From JACMLX01 sp031374935 (GTDB taxonomy: Bacteria > Gemmatimonadota > Gemmatimonadetes > Gemmatimonadales > Gemmatimonadaceae), in contig JANMHB010000052.1 in assembly GCA_031374935.1 (NCBI GenBank), positions 1 through 64,000 on the forward strand: 64,000 nt of DNA. Reading direction: 5' to 3'. Shown in pieces: positions 63,569 to 64,000 of the stretch; the stretch's first letter is position 1, and each line of letters starts with the position of its first letter. Below the pieces are notes generated by a model. That model was given only the letters and a program-made list of their open reading frames with translations, was not told the DNA's origin and searched no databases. The position numbers and the translations under genes were made by a program.

Positions 63569-64000
63569 GTGCGCACGGCGCTAGAAGCGACGGTCGCCGG
63601 CAGTGTGAGCCAGTCGACGATCCGGATCCCGGAGAAGGGGGCCGCCCGGCGGGTCGCGGTCGTGTACGAAGGCGTCGAATACGGCGGCACCGAGGAATAC
63701 ATCCTGATGAAGATGCGGCACCTCGATCAGCGGCGATACCAGCCGATCGTCGTGATGACGGCATCCAACTTTCAGCACTGCCCTCCCCGATTCCTTGAGC
63801 GACTGCAGGAATTGCAGTTCCCGGTGGTCTTTCCACTCGAAGAACATCAGGTCCGGCCACGCGGGGTGCTGCGACGCATCGTGCACCTGAGCCGCGTCTT
63901 CCGGGAGATGTCGGTAGATGTCGTGCACATTCACACGCAGCAGCCGCATGGCGGCCGCGTGGCAACACTCGCCGCCCGACTGGCGAAAGTAGGCGCGGTG
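63569..64000 (+). CDS. Glycosyltransferase, family 4-like N-terminal domain (3'-truncated by window)
   Basis: The 144 visible residues begin at GTG 63569, just after GGAGG. The segments RVAVVYEGVEYGGTEEYIL and VDVVHIHTQQPHGGRVATL are typical of the N-terminal acceptor-binding domain of GT-B glycosyltransferases (Glyco_transf_4). The donor-binding C-terminal domain lies beyond the window. It probably extends a surface polysaccharide in the same locus as the sugar epimerase, aminotransferase and methyltransferase. Confidence 0.75.
   Translation, partial: MRTALEATVAGSVSQSTIRIPEKGAARRVAVVYEGVEYGGTEEYILMKMRHLDQRRYQPIVVMTASNFQHCPPRFLERLQELQFPVVFPLEEHQVRPRGVLRRIVHLSRVFREMSVDVVHIHTQQPHGGRVATLAARLAKVGAV

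Overview
The window is high-GC DNA from a bacterial chromosome that looks like a member of the Gemmatimonadota (inference). The reasons are a SusC/SusD-type pair in a very GC-rich background, Ser/Thr kinases fused to TolB-N/TPR modules, an ECF sigma factor coupled to a kinase, several DUF885 peptidases, and many secreted lipoproteins. GTG starts and 4-base ATGA overlaps are common. I see no rRNA, tRNA, CRISPR array, intact transposon or phage module.

Layout. 1-5301: molybdenum hydroxylase operon with two IorB-like large subunits (the first cut by the window edge), XdhC, a MobA-like nucleotidyltransferase and a [2Fe-2S] subunit. 5581-9923: photolyase/cryptochrome, exported M20 amidohydrolase, and a DUF4143 ATPase preceded by a symmetrical operator-like dyad. 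10034-19929: a very large Ser/Thr kinase with a duplicated TolB-N/TPR sensor half, quinone reductase, sarcosine/N-methyltryptophan oxidase family enzyme, Ig-like lipoprotein, glycerol facilitator, hybrid histidine kinase. 20024-27992: a compact peptide-use operon with an exported DUF885 peptidase, a Gfo/Idh/MocA oxidoreductase, a cytoplasmic DUF885 relative with a changed metal motif and probable CTG start, a peptide-binding lipoprotein and two permeases, but no ATPase gene. 28023-28970: a 2-hydroxyacid dehydrogenase on the opposite strand.

29223-35912 is the most unusual part. A two-gene module (HEAT-like helical repeat protein plus HD-GYP phosphodiesterase) occurs twice in tandem. All four proteins begin with what looks like the same uncharacterised domain, and each gene pair is coupled by an ATGA overlap. 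The 5' leader contains two interleaved inverted repeats with pseudoknot topology.

36048-44663: GMC oxidoreductase with its Tat-exported subunit 3, a 19-bp-stem terminator between convergent genes, VOC protein, beta-propeller protein, a chain of three translationally coupled reverse-strand genes (small membrane protein, half-length hotdog, ATC hydrolase), an amidohydrolase, a broken amidohydrolase and an Asp-box propeller. 45099-49680: SusC/SusD outer-membrane uptake pair. 49776-54871: GNAT, ankyrin protein, lipoprotein, beta-barrel with less GC-biased codons, ABC-F ATPase. 55290-59627: outer-membrane and lipoprotein genes, ECF sigma factor, Ser/Thr kinase-TPR. 59763-64000: a cinA remnant, then a surface-polysaccharide locus (sugar epimerase, DegT/StrS aminotransferase, TIGR04325-like methyltransferase, and a glycosyltransferase that runs off the end).

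Names rest on motifs read by eye. No database search was run.
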